Assembly: GCA_021442155.1 (NCBI GenBank)
Contig: CM038214.1
Location: 27,094,450 to 27,158,449, forward strand
Length of the DNA: 64,000 bases
Reading direction: 5' to 3'
Origin: Cymbidium sinense
Taxonomy: Eukaryota; Streptophyta; Magnoliopsida; Asparagales; Orchidaceae
Shown piece after piece: positions 11,464 to 25,752 of this stretch. The position numbers and the translations under genes were made by a program. The number at the start of each line of letters is the position of its first letter. The stretch's first letter is position 1. The notes under the pieces were generated by a model. That model was not told where the DNA came from. It saw only the letters and a list, made by a program, of their open reading frames with translations, and did not search any database.

Positions 11464-14400
11464 TTCTAAACCCTAAACCCTAAACCCTAAACCCTAAACT
11501 AAAAAATCCTAAACTAAACCTAAATAAACCTAAACCTAAACCTTAACTAAACCTAAACTAAAAATAAATAAAATAATTAAAATTAAAACTAAACCCTAAA
11601 TTTAAATCTTATCAACCTAAACCCATAAACCTAAAAACTTAAACCTAAACTATAAACCTAAACCTAAAACCTAAACCTATAACTATAATTAAACCTAAAC
11701 CTAAACCTAAATCCTAAACTTAAACCTAAACCTAAACTAAAACACAAACTAAACTAATCCTAAACCTAAACCTAAACCTAAACCTAAACCCTAAACCCTA
11801 AACCCTAAACCCTAAACCTAAACCTAAACCTAAACCTAAACCTTAAACCTAAACCTAAACCTAAACTAAATAAACCTAAAATAAAAAATTAAAATTAAAC
11901 CTAAACCTAAACCTAAAAATAAAATAATAAATAAAAACTAAAATAAAATAAAATAAATAAAAACCTAAACTAAACTAAAAAAATAAACCTAAAGATAAAA
12001 ACCTAAATAAAATAAAACCCAAACATAAAAAGAAAACCAAAAATAAAATAAAATAGAAACCTAAACCTAAAAAATAAATCTAATAATAAACCTATAAATA
12101 GTTAAAAACTAAACCCTAAATTTAAAAAAAAACCTAAACCTAAAATAAAGAAAATAAAATAAACATAAACTAAAATAAACTAAACTAAAATAAATAAAAC
12201 CTAAACCTAAACTAAATAAAATAAAATAAATTGAAAATAAACCTAAACCTAAACTAAAAAAACCTAAAACCTAAAGTAAAAACTTAAACCTAAACCTAAA
12301 AATAAAATAAAACCTAAACCTAAACCTAAAATAAAATAAAACCAAAAAATAAAATAAAATAAATATAAAACTAAACTAAAAAATAAGCATAAACCTACAC
12401 ATAAACCTAAAAAATAAACTAAAATGAAAACCTAAACAAAATTAAATAAACTTGAAAATAAACTAAACTAAATATAAATAAAGAATAAAAATAATAAAAA
12501 ATCAAACTAAAATAAAAAAAAATTAATTAAATAAACTAAATAAACCTAAACCTACAGGTTTACTTAACTAAAAAAAATAAACACTAAACACAAAACTCAA
12601 AATCCTAAACCCTAAACCTTAAGCCTAGAACACTAAATCCAAAACCCTGAACCCTAAAAACCCTAAACCCTAAACCCTAAACTAAACCTAAACCCTAAAC
12701 CATAAACCCAAAACACTAACTCTAACACTAAACCTTAAACCTTAAACCCTAAAATCCTAAACCCTAAAATCTAAGCTAACCCTAAACCCTAAACCTTAAA
12801 CCCTAAACCCTAAACCCTAAAAACCCTAAACCCTAAAACCTAAACCCTAAACTTTAAACCCTAAATCCTAAACTAACCCTAAACCCTAAACCCTAAACCC
12901 TAAGCTAACCCTAAACCATAAACCGTAAAGCATAAATACTAAACGCTAAACCCTAAACTCTAAACCCTAACCCTAAACCCTAAATAATAAAACCCTAAAC
13001 CCTAAAAACCTAAAAACTTAAACCTAAACTAAATAAAAAAAAAAAAAACTTAAACCTAAATAAAATCATAAAATAAAATAAAATGAAAACCTAAATTAAA
13101 ATCAAAACCTAAACCTAAAAATTAAATAAAATAAAAAAGTAAAAAAAAACATAAACTAGACTAAAAAATAAAATAAACCTAAGAATAAAAAACCTAAACA
13201 AAATGAAAACTAAACATAAAATAAAAATAAAATAAACCTAAAATAAAATAAAATAAAAACCTAAACTTAAAAAAAGCCTAAAAATAAATTAAAAAAATAA
13301 AACCTCAACCCCAAACTAAAAAAAAAACTAAACCTAAAATGAAAATAAAATAAAGAAAATAAAATAAACATAAACCTAAACTAAAATAAACTAAACTAAA
13401 ATAAATAAACCTCAACCTAAACCTAAAATAAACTAAACCTAAACCTAAACCTAAACCTAAACTAAATGAAATAAAATAAACTAAAAATAAACCTAATCCT
13501 AAAATAAAAACCTAAAACCTAAACCTAAAAAAATAAAATAAAAACCTAAACCTAAACCTCAAAATAAAAAATAAAACCTAAACCTTAAAAATAAAATAAA
13601 ATTAAAAATCAACTAAAAAATAAACTTAAACCTAAACATAAACCTAAAAAATAAACTAATATTAAAAACTTAAAATAAAATAAATAAACCTAAAATAAAA
13701 TAAAATAAAAACCTAAACCCTAAACTTTAAGAAAAACCTAAACCTAAAATAAACAAAAGAAACCTAAACTTAAACTGAAATAAACTAAACTAAAATAAAT
13801 AAAACCTAAACCTAAGCCTAAACCTAAAATAAACTAAACCTAAACCTGAAACTAAATAGAATAGAATAAACTAGAAGAAAACCTAAATTGAAACTATAAA
13901 ATAAAACCTTAAAATAAACCTAAAATAAAAACCTAAAATCTAAACCTAAAAAAAAATAAAAGAAAAACCTAAACCTAAACAAAAAAATTAAAAAAAAACC
14001 TAAACCTACAAAATAAAAGTGAAAATAAAACTAAAATAAAAAATAAGCATTAACCTACACATAAACCAAAAAAATAAACTAAAATAAAAAATAAACTAAA
14101 ATAAATAAACTAAAATAAAAAAAAACTAAACAAAATAAATAAAAAATAAACCTAAATAAAAATAAAAAAATAAAATAAACTAAATAAACTTAAACCTACT
14201 AGTTTACTTAAATTAGAAAAAAAACCCGAAACCCTAAACCCTAAACCCTAAGCCCTAAACTCTAAATCCTAAACCCTAAACCCTAAACCCTAAACAAACC
14301 CTAAACCATAAACCATAAACCTACAACCTACAACCCTAAACCTTAAGGCCTAAACTAACCCGAAACCCTAAACCCTAAACCCTAAATCCTAAAACTCTTA

Positions 14401-14779
14401 AAACCCTAACCCTAAACCTCTAAATAATAAAATAAAATATATATTAAAATAAATAAATAAAACCCCAACTAAACCTAAACCATAAAACCCCAATCCTAAA
14501 TCTTAAAGCCTATACCCTAAACCCTAACCCTAAACTAAACTCTTCTCTAAACCTCCACACCATGATCCCTCCCTAAAACCTAAAATCCTAAACCTAAAGA
14601 TAAAATAAAATAAAACTCAATGCTGGCTAAACCTAAAATAAAAAAATAAACTAAAATAAAACCTATACTAAAATAAATAAACCTAAGAATAAACTAAACT
14701 ATAAAATAAAAAATAAACTTAAACAAAATAAATAAATAAATAAATAAACACCCAAGTAAATTAAATAAACCTCCACATT

Positions 14780-15290
14780 GCTTTAATCACCACCTTAAAT
14801 CATAAACCCTGGGCCACCCTAAACCTGACTGGGCCCTAAACTGACCTAAAGTTCTCTAACTAACCCCTGGGCCCTGGGCCACTCCACTCCACCCACACTC
14901 TAAACTTGGCACCTGGGCCCTGGGCCCTGGGCCCTGGGCTCTCTAGGCCCTAGGCCACCCTACCCTCTCCTGCACCCTGGGCCACTACCTAAAATACTGA
15001 CCCCGCCCCACCTCCCTAATCTTTACCCTACACCTGGTTTTCCTAAATCTTAAAATAAGATAAAACTCTGCTTGATTTAAATAAACTGACTAAACTTGGG
15101 CTTATAACCACCCAGGCCACACCCTGAGCTTGGGACCATGACTCTAAACCCTGGCAACCCTAAACCCTAAACCCTAAATCCCAGGCTCAAACCTCTACCA
15201 CAACCACAAACCTAAAGCTGAGCCATAGGCCACACCCTGAGCTCTAACCTAACCCTCCTAAAGATCCTCCTAAACCCTAAAACCCTTAAC
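14780..15290 (+). repeat. CCCTGGG/GGGCC-rich patch in array
   Basis: The composition changes abruptly to repeated CCCTGGGCC phrases interleaved with CCCTAAAC, especially about 14868-14945. The spacing is still about 7 bp. This looks like CCCTAAA with AAA replaced by GGG. It may be a true variant repeat. It also matches the known nanopore miscall of C-strand telomere repeats as CCCTGG. No gene is present. Confidence 0.7.
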
Positions 15291-16040
15291 CCTAAACCCT
15301 CCCACCCTAAAACCTAAACCTAAACCTAAATTAAATAAAACTAAAGATAAAATAAATAAACCTCAACCTAAATAAAATAAAAATAAAATAAAACTAAAAC
15401 CTAAATCTAAACTAAAAAATATAATAAATAAAATAAAATAAATAAAATAAAATAAAGAATAACCTAAACTAAACTAAAAGAAATAAAATAAACCTAATAA
15501 TAAAAACCTTAATAAAATAAAAACTAAATGTAAAATAAAAATAAATTAAGCCTAAGTTAAAATAAAATAAAACTAAATAAAATGTAAACCTAAAAATAAA
15601 CCTAAAATAAATAAAAAGTAAAAAGCTAAACCTAAACTAAAACCCTAAACCTAAAATAAAAATAAAATAAACCTAAACCTAAACTAAAATATATAAAACC
15701 TAAACCTAAACCTAAACCTAAACTAAATAAAATAAAATGAACTAAAATAAACTAAATCTAAACTAAAAAATATAACCTAAAAATAAACCTAAAAAAAATA
15801 AAATAAAAACATAAAGATAAATCTAAAAATAAAAAATAAAACTTAAACCTAAAAAATAAAATAAAAATAAAACTCAACTGAAAAAATAAGCATAATCATA
15901 AACCTAAACCTAAACCTAAAAAATAAACTGAAATAAAAAACCCTAACCTAAAGTAAATAAACCTAAAATAAATAAACTAAACAAAAAGAATTAAAAATAA
16001 AATAAAATTATAAAATAGAAAATAAACTAAATAAAATAAA

Positions 16041-16345
16041 ACTGGGTTTGCTTAATTTTTATTTTAAAACCACAATCCAACCAAACCCTACCTACCTAAA
16101 CCCTAAACCCTACCTAAACCCTAAACCCACACCCTAAACCCTAAACCTAACCACCCAACCACAACCTACCATACTAAACTAGCCAGGCCCTACCACATCA
16201 TAAACCCATCAACTGCTCTTGGCCACAGGCCACAAACCCTCCCTAAACCCTAAACACTAAACCCTAAACCCTAAACCCTGATCTTAAATCCTAAAGGCCC
16301 TCAAGACTAAACTAAATAAACATAAACCTGCTTGTTTGCTTGATA
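16041..16345 (+). repeat. Mixed telomere-like zone with C-rich variants and two weak boxes
   Basis: Weak boxes at 16041 and 16327 enclose CCCTAAA, CCTACCTAAAC and CCACCCAACCACAACC-like sequence with occasional TTGGCCACAGGCC phrases. This departs from the usual array composition in the same way as the 14780-15290 patch. No gene is present. Confidence 0.6.
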
Positions 16346-17654
16346 AAGACCCTAACCCTAAAACCTAAAATATAAACTTACAACCCCAAAATTAAAACTT
16401 GACCCTAAACTTAAACCTAAAGCCTACCTGACCCTACCCTAAACCCTAAACCCTAAATCCTAAACCTTAACCCTAAACCCTGGGCTCTAAACCCTAAAAA
16501 CTCAAGTTCTAAAACCTACAACCCTAAACCCTAAACCATAAACTAAACCCAAAACTAAAACCTAAACTTAAACTAAATAAAACTTAAAATAAAATAAATA
16601 AAGAAACTTATACCTAAATAAAATAAATAAATAAAAAATAAAACTTAAACCGAAACTTAAAAATAAAATGAATTATAAAATAAATAAAAAATGAAAACTA
16701 AACTAAAAATAAAATAAACTTAAGAAAAAAACCTTGATAAAATAAAATAGACATAAAATAAAAAAAGGAAACATAAAGTAAAATAAAATAAAATTTAAAT
16801 AAACACCTAAACCTAAAATTAAAACCTAAAATAAATAAAAATAAAACATGAACCCTAAACTACAAAACCTAAACCTAAAATTAAAATAAAATAAATAAAA
16901 TAAAAGAAACCTAAACTTAAAAGTAAACTAAAATAAACTAAACTAAAATAAATAAAACCTAAACCTAAAATAAATTAAAACTAAACCAACACCTAAACTA
17001 AATAAAATAAAATAAACTAAAAATAAACCTAAACATAAGCTAAAAAATAAAACTTAAAAATAAACCTAAAATAAAAACCTAGAACCTAAACCTAAAAAAT
17101 AAAAATATAAACATAAACCTAAACCTAAAAATAAAAAATAAAATATAGACCTAAAAAAAATAAGAATAAAACTCAGCTAAAAAATAACCCAAAATTGAAA
17201 AAAAATAAACTAAAATGAAAACCTAAACTAAAATAAATAAACCTAAAAAAAATAAACTAAACTAAATAAAAATAAAAAAATTAACATAAATAAAAATAAA
17301 TTAAACTAATTAAACTAAATAAACTAAATAAACCTAAACCTATCAATTTACTGAATTTTTTTTTAAAAAAACCTTAAACCTTAAATCCTAAATCCTAAAC
17401 CCTAAACCTACAACCTAAAACTTTAAACCCTATCTAAAAAATCATTAAGCCTAAACACTAAACCCTAAACCCAAATCCTAAACCCTAAACCCTAAAAGCA
17501 TGAACCTTAAAATGTTAAACCCCAAATCATAAACCCTACACCCTAACCAAAACCCCACTAAGCCCAAACCATAAACCCTAAACTCTAAACCCCAAACACT
17601 AAACCTAAACCTAAAGTAACTAAATAAATTAAAAAAATTAACTTAATCCTTAAC

Positions 17655-18138
17655 AATGGGCAGAACCTTGACGGCAAGAACATCACCGTCGAACTGGCTC
17701 AGTCTAGATCTAGCAATGGAGGTGAAGGTGGAGGTGGCAATTATCATAGCGGTGGTGGGGGAAATAGAGGTGTTAGTGGATATGGAGGTGGTGCTCGGAG
17801 TAGTGGGGGTTATGGATGTGGTAGGAGTGATGGAGGTTATAGCCATGGTGGTGGCGGAGGGAGATCAGGGATATGATGGTGGATCCCGCTACTCAAGAGG
17901 CCGGGGTGGTTTGGATTGGAACTGGAGAAAATGAAGAATGACCTATACGATTTGCTGCTTATGGAACTGTGCCTTTATAGTAATGACAGTTCTAGTTATC
18001 TAGGGTCTTTGATTTGCTCTATGCGTGTTCATTTTTGATCTATGTGATCGCATGTGTCTTAGAGAACTTGGTGAGTTGCTTCGTTGATAAAATTGAAAAG
18101 AAGAAATGTTTAATCAATTTGTTCTCTGTTTAAAAAAA
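17655..18138 (+). pseudogene. GRP mRNA 3'-end retrocopy 2
   Basis: The best-preserved copy at its 5' end. From 17655 the frame gives NGQNLDGKNITVELAQSRS (the RRM C-terminal end; family consensus NGQxLDGRxITVNEAQSR), then a Gly-rich tail with GYGGGARSSGGYG and SDGGYSHGG. One frameshift near 17865 leads into a second frame with GYDGGSRYSRGRGG and a WNWRK end (TGA at 17935-17937). The 3' UTR runs to a poly(A)-like run at about 18131-18137. There is no start codon, no RRM N-terminal part and no intron. It looks like a 5'-truncated cDNA copy embedded in the array. Confidence 0.85.
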
Positions 18139-21122
18139 CCAAAACCCTATACCTAAACTAAAACCTAATCCCTAGGCTTAAAACTCTAAACCCTAAACCC
18201 TAAAACCTTAAACCCTAAATCAAACCTAAACCATAAACCCTAAACCCTTAAACCCTAAAAGCTAAACTTAAACAAATAAAACTAAAAAAAATAAAATAAA
18301 TAAAACAACTAAACCAAAATAAAATAAAAGTAAAATAAAATAAAACCTAAATTAAAACCTAAACCTAAACATAAAAAACCAAAACCTAAAAATAAACTAA
18401 AATAAAAGATAAAACTATAAAAAGAAAATAAACTCAAACCTAAACTAAAGTAAAAAATAAAAAAAATAAATAAAATGAAAGCTAAAAAATAAAATAAAAT
18501 AAAATGAAAATAAAACAAAATATTAACTAAATAAAACCTAAACCTACAAATAAATAAAAATAAAAATTAAACCCTAAACCTAAAATATACTAAACCTAAA
18601 CCAAATAAATAAAATAAAATAAACTAAAATAAACCTAAACTAATAAAATAAAACAAAAATAAAATAAAAATATAAAACCTAAACCTAAAAATAAAATAAA
18701 ACCTAAACCTAAACCTCAAAAGAAAAAAATAAAAAACCAAAATAAAGTATAAAATTAAACCAAACTAAAAATAAACCTAAATCTAAACATAAACCTAAAT
18801 GATTAAAATAAAAAAAAAACTAAATTAAATAAACCTAAAATAATTAAACTAACTAAGTGAAAATAAACAATAAAATAAACTAAAAAATAAATAAATAAAT
18901 AAATAAACTTAAACCTACTAGTTTACTTAATTTAAATAAAATAAAAAACTAAAAAATAAAAAAATTTAAAACCCTAACCACATACCTAAACCACGGACCC
19001 AAACCCTAAACCTTGAACTTAAACCCTAAACCATAAATGGTACAACCCTAAACCTAAACCCTAAACCCCAAACCCTAAACCCTAAATCCTAAAACCTAAA
19101 AACCTCAAACCTAAACCTAAAAATAAAATAAATAAAAACACTTAAACCTAAATAAAATAAAATAAAAACTTAAACTAAAATTGAAACCTAAACCAAAACC
19201 TAAATCTAAATTAAAATGTAAAAACAAAATAAAATAAAAATAAAAATGAATGTAAAATAAAATAAATAAAACCTAAACTAAACTAAAAAAATAAAATAGA
19301 CCTAAAATAGAAAAACTTAAATAAAATAAAACTAAGCATAAAATAAAAATAAAATAAACCTAGAATAAAATAAAATAGAAACTAAATAAAAATCTAAACC
19401 TAAAAATGAATAAAAAAACCTAAACCTAAAATAAATTAAATAAAATCAACCTAAACCCTTAACTGAATAAAATAAAATAAATTAAAAATAAACTTAAACA
19501 TAAACTAAAAAAACCTAAATTAAAACTTAAAGCATAAAGGAAAAATTTAAATAAAATCTAAACCAGAACAAAAAAAAAATAAATCTAATTTTAAAAAATA
19601 AAATAAAACTAAAACTAAACTAAAAAATAAACATAAACCTAAACCTAAACCTAAAAAAATAAAGTAAAATAAAAAAGCTAAACTAAATAACTAAATGAAT
19701 AAAAATAAAAACTAAACTTAAATAAAAATAAAGAATATAATAAAAAAAATAAATAATAAATAAACTAAATAAATCTAAACCTACTAGTTTACTTACTTTT
19801 TTTAAAAAAACTCTAAACCCTAAGACCTAAACCTAAAACTAACCCTAAACCATAAACTTTAATCCCTAAAAACCTTAAACCCTAAAGACTAAACCCTAAA
19901 CCCTAAACCCTAAAACACTAACCCTAAACCCAGCCTTCCTTAAACCTCACTAAACCTAAACACTAAACCTTAACAAAATAAAACCTAATAATCAGGATAA
20001 ATAAAAATACCTAAACCTAAATATAATGGGAAAATAATATAAAATAAAAGCCTAAACCAAAAAATAAAATAAATAAATAAAATATAATAAATAAAACCCT
20101 AAACTAAACTAAAAATAAAGTAAACCTAAGAATAAAAACCTAAATATAATAAAATAAAATAAAAACTAAATAAAATCTTAAACCTAAAAAATAAACCTAA
20201 AAATAAAACCTAAAAATATATAAAAAATTAAAACTGAAGCCTAAACTAAAAAAAACTAAACCTAAAATAAAAATAAAATAAGGAAAATAAAATTAACTTT
20301 AAAAGATAAACTAAACTAAAATAAATAAAATCTAAACCTAAACTTAAAATAAACTAAACCTAAACCTAAACTAAATAAAATAAAATAAACTAAAAATAAA
20401 CCTAAACCTAAACTAAATTATAAAACTTAAAAATAAACCTAAAATAAAGACCTAAAACCAAAACCTAAAAAATTTAAATAAAAATGAAAACTTAAACCTA
20501 AAAAAAAACCTAAACCTAAAAATTAAATAAAAATAAAACTCAACTAAAAAATAAACCTAAACTTAAGAAATAAACTAAAATAAAATACTTAAACTAAAAT
20601 AAATAAACCTAAAATAAATAAACTAAAGTAAATAAAATTAAAAAAGCCTAATAAAATAAAATAAATTCAAATAAATAAAATAACTAAATAAACCTAAACC
20701 TACCGGTTTAATTTTAAAAAAACCCTAAATGTTAAATCCAAAACATGAAACCATAAACCCTAAACTCTAAAACTAATCCTAAACCCTAAACCCTAAACCT
20801 ACAACCCTAAACCTACAAACCTAAACCCTAAACCATAACACTAAACCTTAAACCCTAAACCCTAAAACCCTAAACCTAAATCAAACACTAAAATCTAAAA
20901 ATCCTAAACCCCCCAAACCTAAAACCTACAACCTCAACCCCTAAACCCTAAAACCCTAAACCCTAAACCCTAAAACCCTAAACCTTAAACCCTAACCCCT
21001 AACCCTAAACCCGAAACCCTAAACCCCAAACCCTAAACCTAATCCTAAATTAACTAAATAAATTAAAAAATAAACCTAAATCATAAAACCTAAAAAAATT
21101 AAACCTAAACCTAAACCCAAGG

Positions 21123-21602
21123 AATTGGCAGAACCTTGATGGCAGGAACATCATCGCCAACCAGGCTTAGTCTAGATCTGGTGGTGGAGGCGAAGGAAGT
21201 GGCGGTGGTTATCTCAGTGGTGGTGGGGGATCTGGAGGTGCTGGAGGATATGAAGGTGGTGGTCGGAGTAGTGGTGGCTAAGGAGGCGTGAGGAGAGATA
21301 GAGGTTACAGCCATGGTGGTGGCAGAGGGAGAGATCGGGACATGATGGTGGATCCCGCTAATCAAGAGCGGGGGTGGTTCTGATGGGAACTGGAGAAACT
21401 AAAGAATAACCGTCGATTCGCTTATGGAACTGTGTATACATCTGATATAGATGGCGATACACACCTGATTTTGATTTGCTCTAGGGCTGCTCATTTTTTA
21501 TCTATGTCATCACTTGTGTCTTAAAAAACTTGGGGTGTTACTTGGTTGATGAAATCGATAAGAAGAAATATTGAATATGAATTTGTTCTCTATTAAAAAA
21601 AA
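21123..21602 (+). pseudogene. GRP mRNA 3'-end retrocopy 3
   Basis: Starts at AATTGGCAGAACC and keeps phrases for the RRM end, a Gly-rich tail (SGGGGSGGAGGYEGGGRSSGG), then a stop from TAAGGAGGC in the middle. Further frame damage occurs around the GYDGGSR segment. The 3' UTR shares the TTGATTTGCTCT, CTCATTTTTTATCTATGTCA and GAAGAAATATTGAATATGAA phrases and ends in an A-run before telomere-like repeats resume. It lies about 420 bp after the box at 20699. Confidence 0.8.
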
Positions 21603-24600
21603 CCTTAAACTAAACCTAAAACCCTAAAACTAAAACCTAAACCCTAAACCCAAAATCACAAACCCTAAATAATAAACTAACCCTAAACCTTAAAGCCTAA
21701 AAAGCTAAAAAGCTAGACCTAAACTAAATAAAATGTAAAAATAAAATAAATAAAAAAACCTAAACCAAAATAAAATAAAAAAATAAAATAAATACAAACA
21801 TAAACTAAAACATAAACTTAAACTAAAAAATAAAATTTAAAAAAAAAAAAAATTAAAATAAAATAAATAAAATCTAAACTAAACTAAAAATTAAAAACTT
21901 AAAAAAATAAAAACTAAACATAAAATAAAATAAATTAAACCTAAAATAAAATGAAAAATAAACTAAATAAAACCCTAAACCTAAAACCCATAAATAAAAA
22001 AATAAAACTAAACTCTAAACTAAAAAAAAAAAACTAAACCAAAAGTAAATATGAAATAAATAAAATAAATTAAACATAAACCTAAATTAAAAAAAACCTA
22101 AACCTAAAATAAATTAAAACTAAACCTAAACCTAAACAAAAAAAAAATAAAATAAACTAAAAATAAACCTAAACCTAAACTAAAAAATAAAACATAAAAA
22201 TAAACATAAAATAAGAGCCTAAAACCTAAACCTAAAAAATTAAAATAAAAACCTAAACCAAAATAAAAAAATAAAAATAAAACCTAAACCTAAAAAATAA
22301 AATAAAAATAAAACTCAACTAAAAAATAAACCTAAACCTAAAAAATAAATTAAAATAAAAAAGCTAAACTAAAATAAATAAACTAATTTAAATTAAAAGA
22401 AAATAAACCTAAATAAAATTAAAACAAAATAAACTAAAATAAATAAAATTAACTAAATAAACTTAATAAATTTAAACCTATCAATTTACTTAATTTTAAA
22501 AAAAACCTAAACTCTAAACCCTAAACCCTAAAACCATAAACTAAAGCAAACACTAAACCCTAAAATTTAAACCCTAAACTCTAAACCTGACCACACTAAA
22601 CAATAAACTTTAAACCCTAAACCCTGAACCCTAAAACCCTGAAACCCTAAACCTTAAACCCTAAACCCTAAACCCTTAAAACCTAAAATCCTAAACCTAA
22701 ACTAAATAAAACCTAATAATAAGAAAAGTTAAATACCTAAACCTAAATATAATAAAAAAATAAAATAAAATAAAACCTAAACCTAAAAATAAAATAAAAA
22801 TAAAAATAAACTAAAATAAAATAAATAAAAACTTAAACTAAATTAAAAATATAAAATAAAATAAGAATAAATTACCTAAATAAAATAAAACTAAACTTAA
22901 ACGAAAATTAAATAAACCAAAATAAAATAAAATAAAATGAAATAAAACCCAAAAAAATAAACCTAAAATAAAACCTAAAAATAAATTTAAATAAAACCTA
23001 AAATAAAACTAAAAAAAAACTAAACCTAAAATAAAAGTAAAATAAACAAAATAAAATAAACTTAAACCAAACATAAATAAACTAAATTAAAATAAATAAA
23101 AGCTAAACCTAAAATAAAAATAAAATAAGCAAAATAAAATAAACCTGAACCTAAACTGAAATAAATAAAACCTAAACCCTAAACCTTAAACCCCAAACCC
23201 TAAATCCTAAACCCTAAACTAACCCTAATCACTAAACTCTAAAATGCTTAAAACCTAAACTTAAACTAAATAAAACCTAAAAATAAATAAATAAATAAAT
23301 AAATCTAAACTAAAATAAAATAAAATAAAATAAAATAAAAACATAAACTAAAACCTAATCCTAAACCTAAACCAAAAAATAAATTAAAATAAAAAATAAA
23401 AAAAATAAAATATAAACTTAAATAAGATAAATAAAAACTTAAACTAAACTAAAAAGAATAAAATAACCTAAATAAAATAAAACTAAACCTAAATAAAATA
23501 AAACTAAAATAACATAAAATAAAACTAAATAAAAACCTAAACCTAAAAATAAACTTAAAAAATAAAACTTCAAAATAAATAAAAAATAAAACCTAAACCC
23601 TAAACTAAAAAACCACTAAATGTAAAATAAAAATAAAATAAACAAAATTTATTAAAGCTAAACTAAAATAAATAAAACCTAAACCTAAACATAAATTAAA
23701 CTAATCTTAATCATAAACTAAATCAACATAAAATAATATAAACTAAAAATAAACCTAAACATAAACAAAAAATAAAACCTAAATAAAAAACCTAAACCTA
23801 AACTAAAATAAAACCTAAAAAAAATCTTAAGTAAAACCCAAAACCAAAGCCTAAAAAATAAAATAAAAACTTCAACCTAAACCAAAAAATAAAAAAAATA
23901 AAACCTTAACCTAAAAAATTAAATAAAAATAAAACTCAATTAAAATAAAAAAGCTAATATGAAGTAAATAAACCTAAATAAATAAACTAAACTAAATGAA
24001 ATAAAAAATAAACTTAAATAAAAATAAAGAAATAAAATAAACTAAAATAAACTAAAATAAATAAAAATAAACTAAATAAACCTAAACCTACCAGTTTACT
24101 TAATTTAAAAAAAAACCTAAACCCTAAACCCTAAATACTAAACTCTAAACCCTAAACCCTAAACCCTAAATCCTAAAACTAATCCAAAACCCTAAACTAA
24201 ACCCAGAAAACCCTAAGGCCTTAACAGAAAACCTTAAACCTAAATCATAAACCCTAAAACCTAAAACTCTAAAAAAGCTAAACCCTAAACCCTAAACCCT
24301 AAAACCTAAAACCTAATCTAACCTAAATAAAACCTAATAATTAGATAAATAAAATACTTAAACCTAAATATAATAAAAAAATAAAATAGAATAAAACCTA
24401 TACCTACAAATAAAATAAAATAAAAAATAAAATAATTTTAAAATAAAATAAATAAAAGCTAAAACTAAAGAAATAAAGTAAACTTAAAAATAAAATTCTA
24501 AATAAAATAAACACAAATCAAAAGTAAAATAAAATAAAATAAAACTAAATAAAACCTAAACCTAAAAATAAACCTAAAAATTAAACCTAAATTAAAATAA

Positions 24601-25286
24601 ATAAAACCTAAACCTAAACTAAATAAAATAAAATAAACAAAATAAACCTAAACCTAAACTAAAAATAAAACATAAAAAATAAACCTAAAACTTAAACCCA
24701 AAAATAAAATAAAACCTAAATCTTAAAATAAAAAGTAAAACCTAACCCTAAAAAAAATAAAATAAAACTCATCTAAAAATAAACCTAAACATAAAAAAAT
24801 AAACTAAAATATAAAAGCTAAACTAAAATAAATAAACCTAAAATAAATATACTAAACTAAATAAAAATAAAAACTAAACATAAATAAAAATAAAAAATAA
24901 AATAAACTCAAATAAATAAAAATAAAATATTAAACTAAATAAACATAAACCTACTAGTTTACTTAATTTAAAAAAACCCCTAAAACTTAAATCCCAAACC
25001 CAAACCCTAAATAAACCACTAACTAAACCCTAAACTTATAATCCTAAACCCTAAATCTTAAACACTAAAACCCTAAACTCTAAACCTTAAACCTTAAACC
25101 AAACTCTAAACCCTAAACCCTAAACCTTAAACCTACCCCAAACCATGAACCCTAAACCTAAACCCTAAACCCCAAACCCTAAACCCTAAAGCCTACAACT
25201 GTAAACCCTAAATCCTAAACCCTAAACCCTAAACCCAAAACCCTAAATTAGCTCTAAATCTTAAACCCTAAACTAACCCTAAAAAG

Positions 25287-25752
25287 AATGTTGCGAGCAA
25301 GAACATCACCTTTAAGGCAGTGTAAATCTTGATGGAGGCGAGGAGGCGGCGGTTATCTTTGTGGAGGTGGGAGATCTGGAGGTGCTGGAGGATATAGAGG
25401 TGGTGGTCAGAGCAATGGTGGTTATGGAGGTGGGAGGAGAGATAAAGGTTACAACCATGGAGGTAACAAAGGAGATTGGGGATATAATGGAAGATCCCGC
25501 TACTCGAGAGGCTGGGGTGGTTCTGATGGGAACTGAAGAAATTGAAGAACGGTCGATCTGATCTACTACTTATTGAATTGTTTCTTTACAGTAGAGACAG
25601 TTCTACTTATCTAGGGATTTTGATTTGCCCTATGGTTGCTCATTTTTTATCTATGTCGTTGCTTGTGTCTTAGAAAACTTAGGGTGCTACTTGGTTGATG
25701 AAATCGAAAAGAAGAAATGTTGAATATGAATTTGTTCTCTGTTAAAAAAAAA
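25287..25752 (+). pseudogene. GRP mRNA 3'-end retrocopy 4, cleanest Gly-rich frame
   Basis: The 5' part is damaged, but from 25351 to the TGA at 25534-25536 one frame stays open for 61 codons: GYLCGGGRSGGAGGYRGGG, GGYGGGRRDKGYNHGG, GRSRYSRGWGGSDGN. This matches the C-terminal low-complexity tail of plant GRPs, in which GYGGGRRD-type repeats and a terminal SDGNWRN are typical. The stop falls right after SDGN. The 3' UTR and poly(A)-like run (about 25743-25752) match the other copies. With no start codon or RRM it is not a functional GRP. Confidence 0.82.

Noticed and set aside
18309..18518. Phe/Leu/Tyr-rich minus-strand frame that looks like a membrane protein
   Set aside because: It is the translation of ATAAA/TAAAAT repeats and has no family signature.
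17643..21365. Minus-strand Thr/Ser/Ile-rich open frames at 17643-17846 and 21111-21365
   Set aside because: They are exact shadows of the Gly-rich GRP tails on the plus strand; GGT/GGA repeats read backwards give Thr/Ser runs.
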